Source: Neocallimastix lanati (nom. inval.)
Taxonomy: Eukaryota > Neocallimastigomycota > Neocallimastigomycetes > Neocallimastigales > Neocallimastigaceae
Reading direction: 5' to 3'
Assembly: GCA_016946835.1 (NCBI GenBank)
Contig: JACVTC010000131.1
Coordinates: 60,001-95,000, forward strand
Length of the DNA stretch: 35,000 bases
Shown here: piece by piece, positions 20,310 through 34,079 of the stretch
How the letters are laid out: each line of letters starts with the position of its first letter
How positions within the stretch are numbered: position 1 is the first letter of the stretch
Made by a program: the position numbers and the translations under genes
The notes under the pieces: generated by a model
What the model was told of the DNA's origin: nothing
The model's input: only the letters and a program-made list of their open reading frames with translations
Databases searched by the model: none

Positions 20310-20765
20310 TTAATAGTGATTATTTTGTTTATTGCAATGATATTCCCAATCTGGACATTGCATAGATTGTTGTAATTGATCATTAAGTGAAAAGGATTGG
20401 AAAATCTTAGAGAGAGCCTTTCTCTTTCTGTGCTTTTTTGGTTTCTTACTTGATTCATCATAATTAATTTCATATTCTGGTTGGTAACAAGCATAGATTT
20501 CATTTATGTCTGGAGTTTCTTCAGTATTGGAAGTTGTTGTACTACAATAAGTTTCAGCTACAGATACATTTGATAGTGAACTAAAAGATTGTTCGGAGAA
20601 ACGTTTATTAAAAGTACTATGAGTTGGCATTCTTATGTCGGAACTAGTTGAATATCTCTTACTTTTATCAATTGAAGTTGTTAAGTCTTCAATAGATCTC
20701 AATCTTTGGTAGTTATTTCCACCTAATGAAATTCTATTTTTTTTAGTATTAATATTGAAACCCAT
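20310..20765 (-). CDS. Small Ser-rich basic protein of unknown function, 151 aa
   Basis: Single open frame of 151 codons starting at an ATG in an A-rich context (AAAAATGGG). It has a coding-like, richer base composition than its surroundings. The N-terminus MGFNINTKKNRISLGG is basic and Gly-second, but Phe at position 3 is unfavourable for N-myristoylation. The middle is rich in Ser/Thr (YSTSSDIRMPTHSTFNKRF, SFSSLSNVSVAETYCSTTTS), as in phosphorylated, disordered proteins. KKPKKHRKRKALSKIF (about residues 107-122) is a basic, possibly nuclear-localising stretch. No membrane helix or known domain. A probable 5'-UTR intron lies just upstream. I do not recognise a family. Confidence 0.6.
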   Translation of the reverse strand: MGFNINTKKNRISLGGNNYQRLRSIEDLTTSIDKSKRYSTSSDIRMPTHSTFNKRFSEQSFSSLSNVSVAETYCSTTTSNTEETPDINEIYACYQPEYEINYDESSKKPKKHRKRKALSKIFQSFSLNDQLQQSMQCPDWEYHCNKQNNHY

Positions 20766-20784
20766 TTTTCTTTATTATATATAC

Positions 20785-20899
20785 CTAAAACATAATAATA
20801 ATTTATATTAATTAATATTTTTTTTAATAAAAATATACATATATATATATATTTAAAAAATATTTAAAAAAAAAAAAAAGAAAAAAAATCAATGATTAC
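20785..20899 (-). other. Candidate 5'-UTR intron of the gene at 20310-20765
   Basis: Minus strand: AAAG/GTAATC at 20900/20899 and ATGTTTTAG ending at 20785, 115 nt, leaving a 19-nt leader before the ATG. The donor resembles that of the gene at 2062 (GTAATG). No frame constraint can test it. Confidence 0.4.
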
Positions 20900-22496
20900 C
20901 TTTTTTTATTTTTGTATAATTAATGATAGTTTTAATATTTAATTATTACTTTTAGTTTAATTAAATTTAATTAATATTTTTTTTTTTGATAATAATTATT
21001 ACTATTTTTATTAAAATTTATTTTTTAATATTGTCAAAATTCAATTATCAAATAAATTTTGCTATGTTTTTTTTTTTTACTATTATTTTTTTTTCTAATA
21101 AATTAATCTATTTTTTCCTTTATATAGTATAATAGCTTGCTATTATTAAATAAAGAAAAAAATTCTATAAAATATTTATAAAAAAAAATGGAATTGAATA
21201 ATTTGTTTTTACTTTTTTCTATTGTTTTAATTTTCTTTTATAAATATATAAATTTGAAATATTATAATACTAATTATTTAATCAATAAATAAAATATGTC
21301 AATTTCAAAATTTTGATATATAAAAATTATAATATTTCTTTCAAAAAAATTTATTAAAAAAAAATGAGATAATAAAATATTTTTACTTTTTTTTTTTAAT
21401 TAAAAATAATTATGAAAAATAATTTTTTAATTATTTCAAAAAAAAATAAAAATATTATAATATTGCTTTTGTTTTTATTGCAGTTTTTTTTTTTTTTTTT
21501 TTTTTTTGTTCTTATAAAAAATATTTATAGTAAAAATTATATATTCTCTATACTATTTATTAACCTTTTTTTAAAAAAAAATAAAATAAAATAAAACATA
21601 AACTTTAATATTTTTTCGATATTATCACTTTGTTTACTTTTTTTACTTTTTTTTTTTTTTTTTAATAAATAAATTGTTATTATCAATAAATATATTTTAT
21701 ATAATAATATATTTGGAAAGAAAAAAAATAAAATTTCAATTTTTCTTCTTTCGTCAAATGAAGGTATTTATTATGTTTCAAAATATTAATGAAAAAAAAA
21801 AAAAAAACGAATAGTATTATGGAATATACTCTTTTTTAAAATATCTTTTATAATAATAATAAAAAAAAAAATTAAACTGTTAATTTCTTTTTTTAGCCTT
21901 TCAGTATTTCATTTATAAAAACTATTTTTTAAAGATAATCTTTTTTTTTAAAAAAAAACCGAAAGTTCTAATTTTGTTTAATAAAAAAAAAAAAAAATTT
22001 AATGCGTAAAGAAATAGAAAATTTTTTTAATAAAAATTAAAGGAAATTTTTTTCCTTTTATATAAAAAAAAATTTTTTTTTTTTGTATTTTCATTTAAAA
22101 TAAATTAATAGATAATTGAATAATAAAATAATAAAATATTAATAAAAAATAAAAATAATAAAATTATAATAATATAATAATAAAATAACAAAAAAAAACA
22201 ATAATTTTTTATAGTTAGTTTCAATAATCAACATAATAATTCCATAATTGGAATTATTAATCCTTAATTGAATTTTCATTCATAATATTACAATATATTA
22301 ATTTTCAATATGTTTTAAAACAATATAAAATCTACATAAATTATAATAGAATTTATCATAAACACATTAAATTAACACAAGAATCTACCCATATAATATA
22401 ATATAATATATAATATAATATATATTATTTTTTTCTTTTTTATTTTATTATTTCATTATTTATTATTATTTAATTATATTAATAAATATACTCTTT
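20900..22496. other. A/T-rich DNA, no gene seen
   Basis: Only short A/T runs. The plus-strand frame at 21412-21594 is Phe/Asn/Lys homopolymer translation (a long run of F) and is not credible as a gene. Confidence 0.6.
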
Positions 22497-22716
22497 TTAT
22501 TTATTATTTATTATTTATTATTTATTATTTATTATTTATTATTTATTATTTATTATATATCATTTATCATTTATTATTTATTATTTATTATTTATTATTT
22601 ATTATTTATTGTTTATTATTTATTATTATTTATTATTTATTATTTATTATTTATTATTTATTATTTATTATTTATTATTTATTATTTATTATTTATTATT
22701 TATTATTTATTATTTA
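22497..22716. repeat. TTATTTA 7-bp minisatellite, block 1
   Basis: About 30 tandem units of period 7, with a few substituted or shortened units (ATATATC, ATCATTT, GTTTA). Confidence 0.85.
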
Positions 22717-23942
22717 TAATGTAATTATAACATATATCTAATAATAAATAATTATTAAATATATATCATAAATATATAAAATATATAGTCTGGTTATTTT
22801 AACATATTCCGTTTTATATAAAAAAATAGAAAAGTTCAGTTTTTTTTTATTTTTTTTATTCAATGATTAAAAAAAGTAAAAAAAAAATTTAAAAATTTTA
22901 AAATAAATTAAAAAATATAAAAATTTTTTTATGATTTTATTCCATTTCAATTGAAATAAAACAATATTAAATTATGTATTAATATATTTAATATATTTAT
23001 ACTAATCTACATTTTATAATTTATTCTATTTAATTAATTAATTAATTTTTGATTTATTTATTTATTTAGATAGGATACAAAAACAATTTAATTTTTTTTT
23101 TCTTAAAGTTTTATTAAATTTTAATTTATATTAAACTGTATTCAATTCATTCAATTCAAATGGAAATCATTTGAATGTGATTATATTGATGATATATGTT
23201 AACTATTTTTATGTAATGTACATCAATATATTCTAATTGACTATCATTTATTTTTTTTTTTATATTAATAATTTGAATAATTATCATTTAATTTTTTAAT
23301 TTTTTTTTTTTTGTAATACAGAGATGATTATTAGATGATTAACAGAAAATCAAATAATATAGAAAAGAAAAAGGAAATAGAAAAATAATTAAATAAATAT
23401 TATTAAATAAATGGAATTAATCATACTCAACAAAAAAATATTTTTCTTTTTTCTTTTGTTTTATTTCATTTCATTTGATTTCATTTGATTTAATTTTATT
23501 TGATAACTAATTTTTTTAAATATTTTTATTCAGATTATAATTTTTATGTTTTGTTTTGCTTTATTTTTATTATAATTTCTTTCTTATATTTTATTTACTT
23601 GATATAATATTTTATATTTAATAGTTCGGTGAACAATTTTTCCATTAAATAATATAAATTTTATTTAAATTTTATTTTATTTTATTTTCTAGCTACAAAT
23701 CGATAAAAGAAAATAAAAAATAAATTCATTTTTATTGATAAATTAATTACTCCATATATTATAATATATGCTTTAAATTAAAATCATATTTAAAATTTTT
23801 ATTTTTATATATTCCACTTTTTTCCAAAAAAAAAAATTATATATACAAAAACAAAAATAAATTAATATAACCATTTATGGATAATATAAAATTAAAATAT
23901 AAAAAAAAGGATTTTTGTTTTTCATATTAAATAAATTAAATT
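22717..23942. other. A/T-rich DNA between the two 7-bp arrays
   Basis: No gene seen. Short TAAT and TTTCATTTGA repeats occur at about 23030-23050 and 23460-23500. Confidence 0.6.
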
Positions 23943-24395
23943 ATGTATTTATTATTTATTCAATTATTTATTTATTTATTATTTATTATTCAATTATTCA
24001 ATTATTTATTATTCAATTATTTATTATTTATTATTAATTATTTATTATTAATTATTTATTATTTATTATTTTATTTATTATTTATTATTTATTATTTATT
24101 ATTTATTATTTATTATTTATTATTTATTATTTATTATTCAAATATTTATTATTTATTATTTATTATTTATTATTTATTTATTATTTATTATTTATTATTT
24201 ATTATTTATTATTTATTATTTATTATTTATTATTTATTATTTATTATTTATTATTTATTATTTATTATTTATTATTTATTATTTATTATTTATTATTTAT
24301 TATTTATTATTTATTATTTATTATTTATTACTCAATTATTTATTTATTTATTATTTATTATTTATTATTTTATTTATTATTCAATTATTTATTGA
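23943..24395. repeat. TTATTTA 7-bp minisatellite, block 2
   Basis: Long array of period 7, most regular at 24066-24330, with TTATTCAA interruptions at both edges. Three units make 21 nt, so one frame stays open for 150 codons as a 7-residue repeat (IIYYLLF). That frame is a product of the array, not a gene. Confidence 0.9.
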
Positions 24396-25679
24396 TTAGT
24401 ATTATTTAAAAAAGGTTTATCCCTTTTTCTAATTTTTTTTTTTTTATTTTTCAATTTTTTTTGAGGGGGTAAGAAATAAAAAAAAAAAAAAAAAGTATTA
24501 ATTTTTTACATATAAAATATAAAATATATTAAAAATATAAAATAAATTAAATTAAAAATATAAAATAAATTAAATTAAAAATATAAAATATATTAAATGA
24601 AAATTAAAAGTTTAATTCATATTAAATCAAGTATAAAATAAAAATAAAAAAATAAAAATAAAAAAAAATTAAAAAAATAAATTTTTTTTTTAAAGTTACC
24701 AAATGACTGAATGACTGAATGAAAAAAGTTTCATCCTTTAAACTATGACTGAATTATTGTATTAAAAGAATTTAAAAAATGAAAAAAAAAAAGAGTTCAA
24801 AAAGTTTAAAATATAAAGAAATTTATATATATACAATTCTACATTTAATTGAAAACAAAATGCATAAATCCATAAAAAAAAAAAAAAAGAAAAAAGAAAA
24901 AAAATTATTTTTTTTTGAAAGCAATATTAATTTATAAAAAACTTCATCTCATCATAATCTATTTTGTTAAATAAAATAAATAAATAAATTAATAAATATA
25001 AAACAAATAAATAAAATAAAATATATAAAAATAAAATAAATATATAAAAATAAAATAAATAAATTTGATGTTAATACTATAAATATGGTTAATATTGTAG
25101 CTATGTATAATCATGAATAATGTGATGATTAATTTTAATTTGTGTAGTATCTCTCATATTAATGAAAATTTTTTATATATTTGTTTAAATAATTATAATA
25201 AAAAATAAAAAAAAAAAATCATAAAACATAAAATATACAACATAAAATAAAATTAAGTCTAATTCATATTAAACTAAGTATAAAAATAAAAAAAAAAAAA
25301 TTAAAATGAATATATAAATATTAGGATATGAAGGCATAATGAATACATCTATAAATAATTAAAAAAGAAATATTAATAATAATAATAATAATAATAAAAT
25401 AATAAAAAATAAAGAAAGAAAAAAGCCATATTTACCGTAATTTATATTAAAAAATTTAAATATAGAGTTTTTATTCGATCTTTTTTTTTAAAAAAAAAAA
25501 TAATTATAATAATTATAATATAATAATAATTTATACATATATATATAAAAACGGCATAAAAAAGTATTCAATTTTTTATTTTACAATGTAAAAAGAAAAA
25601 AAAATGAATTCAAGATTAAAATAAATTTATAAAAATTTAATATAATTATTAATTAATAATACATTTTTATATTTAAAAA

Positions 25680-25710
<31 letters not shown>

Positions 25711-26371
25711 AGAATAATAATAATTAATAATTAATAATTTTAATAAAATATTTTAATGATTAATCCTACAAAATTGAAAAATAATGATAAAATTGATAAT
25801 AATAATATTTATATTAGTAACATCAAATAATTAATAATTAATAATTAATAAATAATTAATTAATAATAAATAAATAATAATAAAAATGGGAATAATAAGT
25901 AATAATAATAATAATAATACTAAATTAAATTAAAATTGTTTCAAGCTTAGTTTTTTTATGGCAAATTTATTTTCTCTTTATATTTTATTAAAAAAAAATA
26001 TGACATAATAATATTAAATAAATTTATGAATAAAATACGACAAAAAATAATAATAATAATAAAATAATAATATCTTAATATAATATAATGAAACTTTGTA
26101 ATAAAGTAAATATTGATGCTGGTATTAATGAATGGTGATTTCATTAGGATGGATACATCTATCTCTTAAAGTATATATATATATATATATATATAAAATG
26201 TAGAATATTTATAATTATTTCCTTATTATGAAAAAAAATTTTTTGACTAAAATTATTAATAATAAATTATACACTGTAATAAATAATTTAATAATAAATA
26301 ATTTAATAATAGATAATTAAATAATAAATAATAATTATTAAATATTAAAATAATTTAATAATAAATAATAA
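24396..26371. other. A/T-rich DNA, no gene seen
   Basis: Contains (ATAAAATA) and (TAATAAT) arrays and a TA repeat near 26170-26194. The minus-strand frame at 25956-26144 is Ile/Phe/Tyr-rich and unsupported. Confidence 0.6.
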
Positions 26372-26431
26372 ATTAATACTATTATTTGTTTATACATTCA
26401 TATTAATACTATTATTTGTTTATACATTCAT
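26372..26431. repeat. Perfect 30-bp tandem duplication
   Basis: 26372-26401 and 26402-26431 are identical (each starting ATTAATACTATT), followed by the beginning of a third, diverged copy. Confidence 0.9.
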
Positions 26432-26552
26432 ATTAATATTGTTTTTTTTTTTTTAATTTAGAATAATTATATTTTTAAAGAATTATTTTTTTTTATTTAA
26501 TAAATTTTTTAATTATGCATGGATGAATAATTAAAAAAAAAAAAAAAAAAAA

Positions 26553-26570
26553 GCCGTTAATACTTACGGC
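26553..26570. other. Short G/C-containing hairpin flanked by A-run and T-run
   Basis: GCCGT (26553-26557) and ACGGC (26566-26570) pair around an 8-nt loop. An A20 run lies before and AT6 after, which can extend the stem. It stands out in a stretch with almost no G or C. Function unknown. Confidence 0.4.
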
Positions 26571-27995
26571 ATTTTTTATTTAAAAAAAAAAATGATAATT
26601 AAAAAAATAAAAAATAAAAAATAAAAAAAAAAGAGAAATGAATAGATTAATACATAGTATAAAATAAAAAAGGAAGAAAAAAAATGTGTGAGAAAAGACT
26701 TATTATTAATAAATAAATTATATTATAATGATTATTGATAGTAATGAGCTACATTGAAAAAATAAAAAAATAAAAATAAATAAATAAATATAATAATATA
26801 AAAAATGTTATAAATTTAAATAATTAAAAAGAAAAATATATATATATGTAATTGAATTTATAAATAAAAATAACTTTATAATAAAAAAAAATCGTTAATT
26901 CATGAATATAACATAGCTAATTTAATTGTATTATTATTTCCATACTACAATGAATTAAATATCAAATTATATATTACAGTCATGCACTCTTTTATTTCTT
27001 CTTTTATCATGCCTTTTTTTCTTTTATTTAAATTTTAAATTTTATAATTATTTATTTTTATTAACATTAATTAATTTATGTATCAAATATTTTCACCACC
27101 TTAATATAAATTAATCTAGTTATTAAATAATAATCTATAAAAAACTTTTTTAAATTAAATGATTTATATTAAAAATTAGAAATACACATTTTAAATTTTC
27201 ATATATTATAATATATTAATAATATATTTGACTAAAAGTATTAAATTTCAAGTGAATAATTATTAATAAAAATGGAAAAAAAAATAATTAGTTAGTATTT
27301 AAAGTTTCATACGATTTGTCAATACATTTATTTTAATATATAATGATAACAAAATAAATAATAAAGTAATTATTTTTACGAAATTAAATAAGGTTAGTAT
27401 TTAATTCTTTTCCTATATTAATTAGGATAAAAAAGAAATAAAAAATAAAAAAGAATAATTAACTTCATAATTATGAAAGAGATATTAAAATAAATAATTC
27501 AATTTGAATATTAATTTTATTATATTAAATCTATAGATTCATTTCAATTTATAATAAATATTTAAAATGTTATAATTGAAATTACCATAAACAATATTTA
27601 TATAAAAAAATAAAAGAGCACAAATAAATTGAAATTTAAATATTAAATATTATAAATTGATAGAGATATATGAATAATATATATTAATAATAAATAATAA
27701 ATATAAATATAAAATATTAATAAATATAAAAAATTATATATATAAATATTAAATATAAATATAAAATAATAATAATTAATAAATAATACAAACAAATTCA
27801 TTAAATATAAATATAAAATAAATATCAGTATAAAACAAATAATAATAATAGATAATAAAAATAAATAAAATAATAATAAAAATAAATAATAATAATAAAT
27901 ATAAAACATATGTAAAACATAAATTAAATATGAAAGTAAATAAAATATAATTAATATTAATAATATGTAATATGAAGCCTATACTCGATACAAAT
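26571..27995. other. A/T-rich DNA, no gene seen
   Basis: Low-complexity sequence. The overlapping minus-strand frames from 27643 on are Tyr/Ile/Leu translations of TAAATA repeats. Confidence 0.6.
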
Positions 27996-28320
27996 ATAAT
28001 AAATATAAATATACATAAATAAATATAAAGTATAAGATAAATATGAAGTATATAATAAATATAAATATACATAAATAAATATAAAGTATAAGATAAATAT
28101 GAAGTATATAATAAATATAAATATACATAAATAAATTTAAAGTATAAATAAATAAATATATATATATAAATATAAATATAAAGTATAGAATAAATATAAA
28201 GCAAATAATATGTATAAATATACATAAATAAATATAAATTATAATAAAGTAAATAATAAATATAAATATACATAAATAAATATAAAATATAGAATAAATA
28301 TAAAGCATATAATAAATATA
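27996..28320. repeat. 56-bp minisatellite
   Basis: Two perfect 56-bp copies (27996-28051 and 28052-28107), a third that diverges after about 33 bp, then looser copies to about 28320 that keep the AAATATACATAAATAAAT core. The long minus-strand frames across it (YIYLCIFIFII repeats) follow from the repeat. Confidence 0.85.
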
Positions 28321-28642
28321 TAATAAATGATATAATATATATATCTATAAATGGATGTAAATATTTAATAAATATACAAACATTAGATATTAAAAAAAAA
28401 ATAAAAATAAATACACCAATAAACATTAAATAAAGATGCATATGTAAATTGAATCATAATTCATTTTACTTTCACCTTTTTTTTTATACTTTATTTTATT
28501 TTATTTTATTAATTAATTTTTTTTTTTTTTTTTTTGATTTTGTGACTTTGTTACATATAAATTATTTTATTGTATTTATTTTTTAAAGGTAATTTTATAT
28601 TCTCTCTTTTTTTTTTTTTTTTATAGATGTTTTTAATTCTTT

Positions 28643-28687
<45 letters not shown>

Positions 28688-29959
28688 TTTGCTTGTTTGT
28701 TTTATTTTCTTAAAATTTAAATTTAAAAAAAAAAAAAAAAAAACAAAAAAAACAAGCAAAGTTAATAAATATTTATTAATAGAATATATATGAAGAATTA
28801 TTTATATTTATTTCAAAAATTAATTATAGCTTTTTTTTTTATAACTCTTTTATTTTATTTTCTTTCTTTTTCATCATGAAATAATAATCATCATTCTATA
28901 GATTATAATTATTATTATTTTAATATATATATATATGAAATGAAATAATATATATATATATAAATTTTTATTTAAAAAGTTAGAAATAATTAACATTTTT
29001 TAAAATTATTAATTATAAAAAGTTTTTTTTTTAATTTTTATTTTTTATTTTTTAATTTTTATTTTTTATTTTTTATTTTTGTTTTATAATTGTTTCTTAA
29101 AACAATGAAAAGTTTTATCATCAAATGACTTTACTTATTTTTTTTTTTTTTTTTTTTACTATTTATTAATATTAATATTTATAATATATATATATAAAAT
29201 ATATAAAATATAGGGAAACAAAAACTACATATGAACTTTTTTACTATAATTATTTTTTATTGTTTATTATTTATAAATGAATTATTAATAATTAATAATT
29301 ATAATAATAATAAAAATAGAAAAATCTTTTTTTTTTTTTTTTTTTCTTTAGAAAGAAAACAAAACAAAAATCAAATGATCATTTATGGTTATAGTTAAAA
29401 TTAAATAGAAAAATAAAAAAAAAAAATAAATAAAATAAAATAATAAAAAATAAAAAGATATTCCCTAAATAATTTTTTTATCTGTTCATATTAATAACAT
29501 TGTTAAAATTTTAATACAGAGTAATAAAGTGGATTTGTAAATGATGATTCTATTATTCTATTATTAGTTTTTAAGATTTATTGAATGATTGAATGATTGA
29601 ATTAATAATATTTATATATATTTATTTATTTATTCATTATTATTTATTATTTATATGTATATATTTATTATTTAATTATTTAATAATAATTAGCATTTAT
29701 TTATTTATTATAAATTATTTATTATTTAATTATTTTTTCATTATTTATTATTTATTATTTAGTATTATTTAATGATGACTATATATTTTAAAATATTAAA
29801 ATGAAGATGAATAAAGTGTACTTTCATAAATATACTCAATAATAATAACAATTAACATTCACTTAGAAATGATTATATCTATTAATTATATAATTATACC
29901 ACTTGATATATATTTTGTTTTAAGAAATAGATTGATAATTTCTATTAAATTAACTTATC

Positions 29960-29990
<31 letters not shown>

Positions 29991-30519
29991 TATTATTTAT
30001 TTATTTATTTATTTTATTATTTATTCAATCAATCAAAAAAAAAAACTTTAAAAACTAAAATAAATTAATTTTAATTTAATTAAATTAAAAATTTTTAAAA
30101 ATAAAAAAAAATAATAATAAAAAAAGAGAAAAAGAAGAAAAATTTTTTTTGTTCAATAATTTTAAAGTTACACAAGAATAAAAAAACAAAAAAAAAAATT
30201 AAAAATAAAAACAAAAAAAATTAGGAATAAAATAGAATAAAATAAAATAAAATAGTTGAAATATAAATGAAAAGTAACAATTTGAAATCTTTTTTATTAT
30301 TAATGCAATATTTTTTTTTTTTATGTTTATTATAACCTTTTCTTTTTTTTTTTTATTTTCCTTTTTCTTATGAAAATTAAATTCAATGGGTTACAAAACA
30401 AAAAAAAAAAAAGAAAAGAAAATAATGAAAATAAAAAAGTGTAATGAAAAAAAAAAATATATATTCTTCATTTTTTACTTTCTTATCTATTTTCTATTTA
30501 TTACTATTTATTTATTTAT
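28321..30519. other. A/T-rich DNA with long T runs, no gene seen
   Basis: Includes T42 at 28645-28686 and TTTA tetranucleotide arrays (29963-30022). No coding character in any frame. Confidence 0.6.
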
Positions 30520-30559
30520 TTATTATTTATTTAATTTATTTAATCAGTTATCAAACTAT

Positions 30560-30598
<39 letters not shown>

Positions 30599-30633
30599 TT
30601 ATTTATTTAATTTATTTAATCAGTTATCAAACT
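30520..30633. repeat. 38-bp direct repeat separated by a TTTA array
   Basis: 30520-30557 and 30596-30633 match (both contain TAATCAGTTATCAAACT), with a TTTA array between; the copies start 76 bp apart. Confidence 0.8.
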
Positions 30634-30904
30634 GTTTATTTATTTATTTATATTATTTATTATTTATTTATTTATTTATTTAATACTTAATATTTAAAAT
30701 ATTTATTATTTATTTTTTATTTTATTTATTATATATATATGTATATTTTTTTTTTTTGACTATTTTTGATTTTAATTTATTTTCTTAAAAGTTTATAATT
30801 ATCTATTTCCTTAAATGGGTATATTTATATATTTACTTTTTAATTTTTATTTTTATTTTTACTAATAATTAAATTATGTTTTTTCTTTCTTTCTTATTTA
30901 TTTA

Positions 30905-31253
30905 TTTAGTATGCATTATTTATATCATTTGTGTTATTTGTACTATTTGTGCTATTTATATTATTTGTACTATTTATATTATTATTATTATTATTATTTG
31001 TACTATTTATATTATTTGTATTATTTATGTTATTTGTACTATTTATATTATTATTTGTACTATTTATATTATTATTTGTGTTATTTATGCTATTATTATT
31101 ATTTGTACTATTTTTATTATTATTATTTGATTATTATTTGTACTATTTTTATTATTATTATTTGTACTATTTTTTATTATTTGTACTATTTTTATTATTA
31201 TTATTTGTATTATATGTATTATCTATATTATTATTATTATTATTATTATTTAT
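30905..31253. repeat. Degenerate TATTTGTAC/TTATTA microsatellite
   Basis: A mosaic of TATTTGTACTATTT and (TTA)n units of variable length. All three plus-strand frames are open for 84-120 codons, which itself shows that they reflect the repeat and not a protein. Confidence 0.85.
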
Positions 31254-34079
31254 GTTTTTTGTCTCTTGCCTAACTTTATTTTATTTAGATTAGAAATAAA
31301 AATTTATTAACTTTTCCTATGAATAAATAGTTAAAAGATATCCTACTAATTAAAAAAAAAGAACATTTACAAGTTATAAGTAAATAATAATGATAAAAAT
31401 AATATATAATAACAGAGAAAATAAAAAAAATTCAAAGTATAATAAAAATAAATCATGACTATCTTTAAAATAATTAATAATGTGAAATAATAAATGAATA
31501 TTGAAACAATTACTATCAATATAATTAATATAAATATATTTATTATTAAAACAGTTAAGAGTACTAACAGTAAAATAATTAAAATAGTAGTTATTTATTA
31601 CTTTAATACTATTATTAATAGATTTTACAAATTATTATATACATATAAATATATATATATATATTTATATCAATTATTCTTATATATTCTTTTTAATATT
31701 ACTTTTTTTATTTTATTTTATTTTATTTATTTAATTTTTTGATATTAACGAGTTTAGTTTTTTTTAATAATAAAATTTTTAAAGAGATTTTAAATTTTAA
31801 AATTTTAAAGTTTATCTCTTTTTTTTTTTTTCAAAGCCAACTGCACTTTTTTTTTTTTATTTTCATATATATATATTTATATAAATTAAATTATATATAT
31901 AAATATATATTTATTTTATATTTTTTTAATTCATAAAAAGTTTTTAATTTTTTTTTTTTTTGCTAAATTTTTTTTTCTTTTTTTCTTTTTAACTTTTTAA
32001 TTAATTTCTTTACAAATAAAAGAAAAGAAAAAAAAATATTAAATTTTATTAATAAAGAAAAATACAAAAATAAAAAAATAAAAAAAAAAAATAATTTTTT
32101 AAAAGTATTTCAAATTTCAAAAATATTTTTTTAAAAGCCAATTTTTCAAAAAAAAAATAATTAATTATTTAATTAATTTTAATTTTATTTCTATTTTATT
32201 TTTTATTTTTTTATTTAGATTAAAAAAAAAAGGTTAAAATAAAAAAAAAAAAAAAAAAAAAAAGAAGTTTAATAAATATTAAAATATTTTATAAAAAATA
32301 ATTAAAAGTTAAAATAAATATAAAGATAATAAATAAAAAGTTAAATAATTAGAAAATAAAAAATAAAAAAATAAAATAGAAATATAAAAATAAAAATAAA
32401 AATAAAAAGTTAAATAATTAGAAAATAAAAATAAAAATAAAAAATAAAATAGAAATATAAAAAGTTTAATAATTATAAAAAATAATAAGATATAATAAAA
32501 TATTAAATATAAATATAAAATTTATAAATATAAAATTTATAAATATAAAATTTTCCAATCCAAAATATTTTATTTTATTTTTTATTTTTTTTTTTTTATT
32601 TTTTAATAATACCAAAAAAAAATAATAATTAAAAACTTTAAAATATAATTTTTTCTTTCAAAACTACCAAATTTTGTTATTTTAATTTTTATTATTATTA
32701 ATTAAATTTCAATTTTTATTTTTTAAATTAAAATAAAAATTATTTATTATTTATTATTTATTATTATTAATTATTAATTATTAATTATTAATTATTATCA
32801 TTATTAATTATTATTTATTATTTATTATTATTTTTTGTTTTTATTTTTTATTTTTTCTAATTGATTTTAATGAAATGGTACATTTAAAATAATAATAATA
32901 TTATTATCATTTAAAATTATTATTAAATAATAATAATAATGATGATAATTAGGGACAACAAGGTTAATAAAAATAAATGACAATAATGATAACAATAATT
33001 TATAATAATAATGATACTAATTATAATAATAATAATAATAATAATAATAATTAAAAAAAAACTCTGAAAAGTAAAAGAGAGGTTAATTTATAATTTTTTA
33101 AGTATTTTTTATTATTTTTTTTATTTATTTATATAATTTAAAATGTTGCTTTTTGTAAAAGTATAATTAATTATAATAAAATAATATATATATATATATA
33201 TATATATTTTGTTACTTTTTTTCATTTTGTTTAATAATTTTTAAAATTTAATATACATATTTGTATTATTTATTATTCATTTATAATATTTCAAAAAAAA
33301 AATATATATATATATATAAATATTCAAATATACATTTTATTGAGGTCAAGAGTAGGATAATATCAATATTTTTAAAAAATTTTAATATTTATAATAAAGG
33401 TATATCATCAATTCCAATATTATCAGAGAATAAAAAAAATATCTTAACTTTTAATTTTTACTTATATATCTATTAGATTAAAAAAAAAAAAAAATAAAAC
33501 TAAAGGAAAAAAAAATAAAATAAAAAAATAAAAATAGTTTAATTTATATTATAGAATTTGTGAAAAAAAAAAAAATTATTGAATAATTTATTTTTTTTTT
33601 TTACAATAACGGTAGAATATAAAAAAAAAAAAAAATAAATCAATAAATAAAAAGAGTTTTAAATAATATATATTATTTTATTTTATTTTTTATTTTATTT
33701 TATTTTATTATTATTTTTTTTATAATAAATGAAAAATATAGGCCTATCATGAGATTTTTTTTTTTTTTTAATAATTATTATAATATAATTTTTGAAAAAC
33801 TAAAAAATGTATATTTGAAAGATTTAATAATAAAATTTGATAGAAAACCTATATTTTATAATATATATATAATATATTTCGTTTTTTTTTTTTTGTATGC
33901 TTTAATGTTATATAGATGCTTATATTCTCTTAATACGATAAATTGATGTTAAATATATATAAAAATAAATATTATTAATATAAATTATTATAAATATATA
34001 TATATAATAAAAATAAATTATATTAATATTAATTATAAATATATATATATAATAATAAAATAAAATAATATATATTGTA
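31254..34079. other. A/T-rich DNA, no supported gene
   Basis: Mostly TAAATA, TTTTA and TA repeats. Two short plus-strand frames have slightly protein-like ends: 33340-33476 (EVKSRIISIFLKNFNIYNKG) and 33775-33946 (FEKLKNVYLKDLIIKFDRKP). Both begin in homopolymers and I recognise neither, so I do not call them genes. Confidence 0.5.

Noticed and set aside
22497-24395. Telomere-like repeat
   Set aside because: TTATTTA lacks the G-rich strand of telomeric repeats and sits inside the contig.
27643-28441. Long minus-strand frames resembling membrane proteins
   Set aside because: They are translations of TAAATA repeats and the 56-bp minisatellite, with no complex sequence.
30876-31293. Three overlapping plus-strand frames of 84-120 codons
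   Set aside because: All frames are open because of the TTA/TTTGTAC repeat; products are Tyr/Leu/Ile homopolymer-like.
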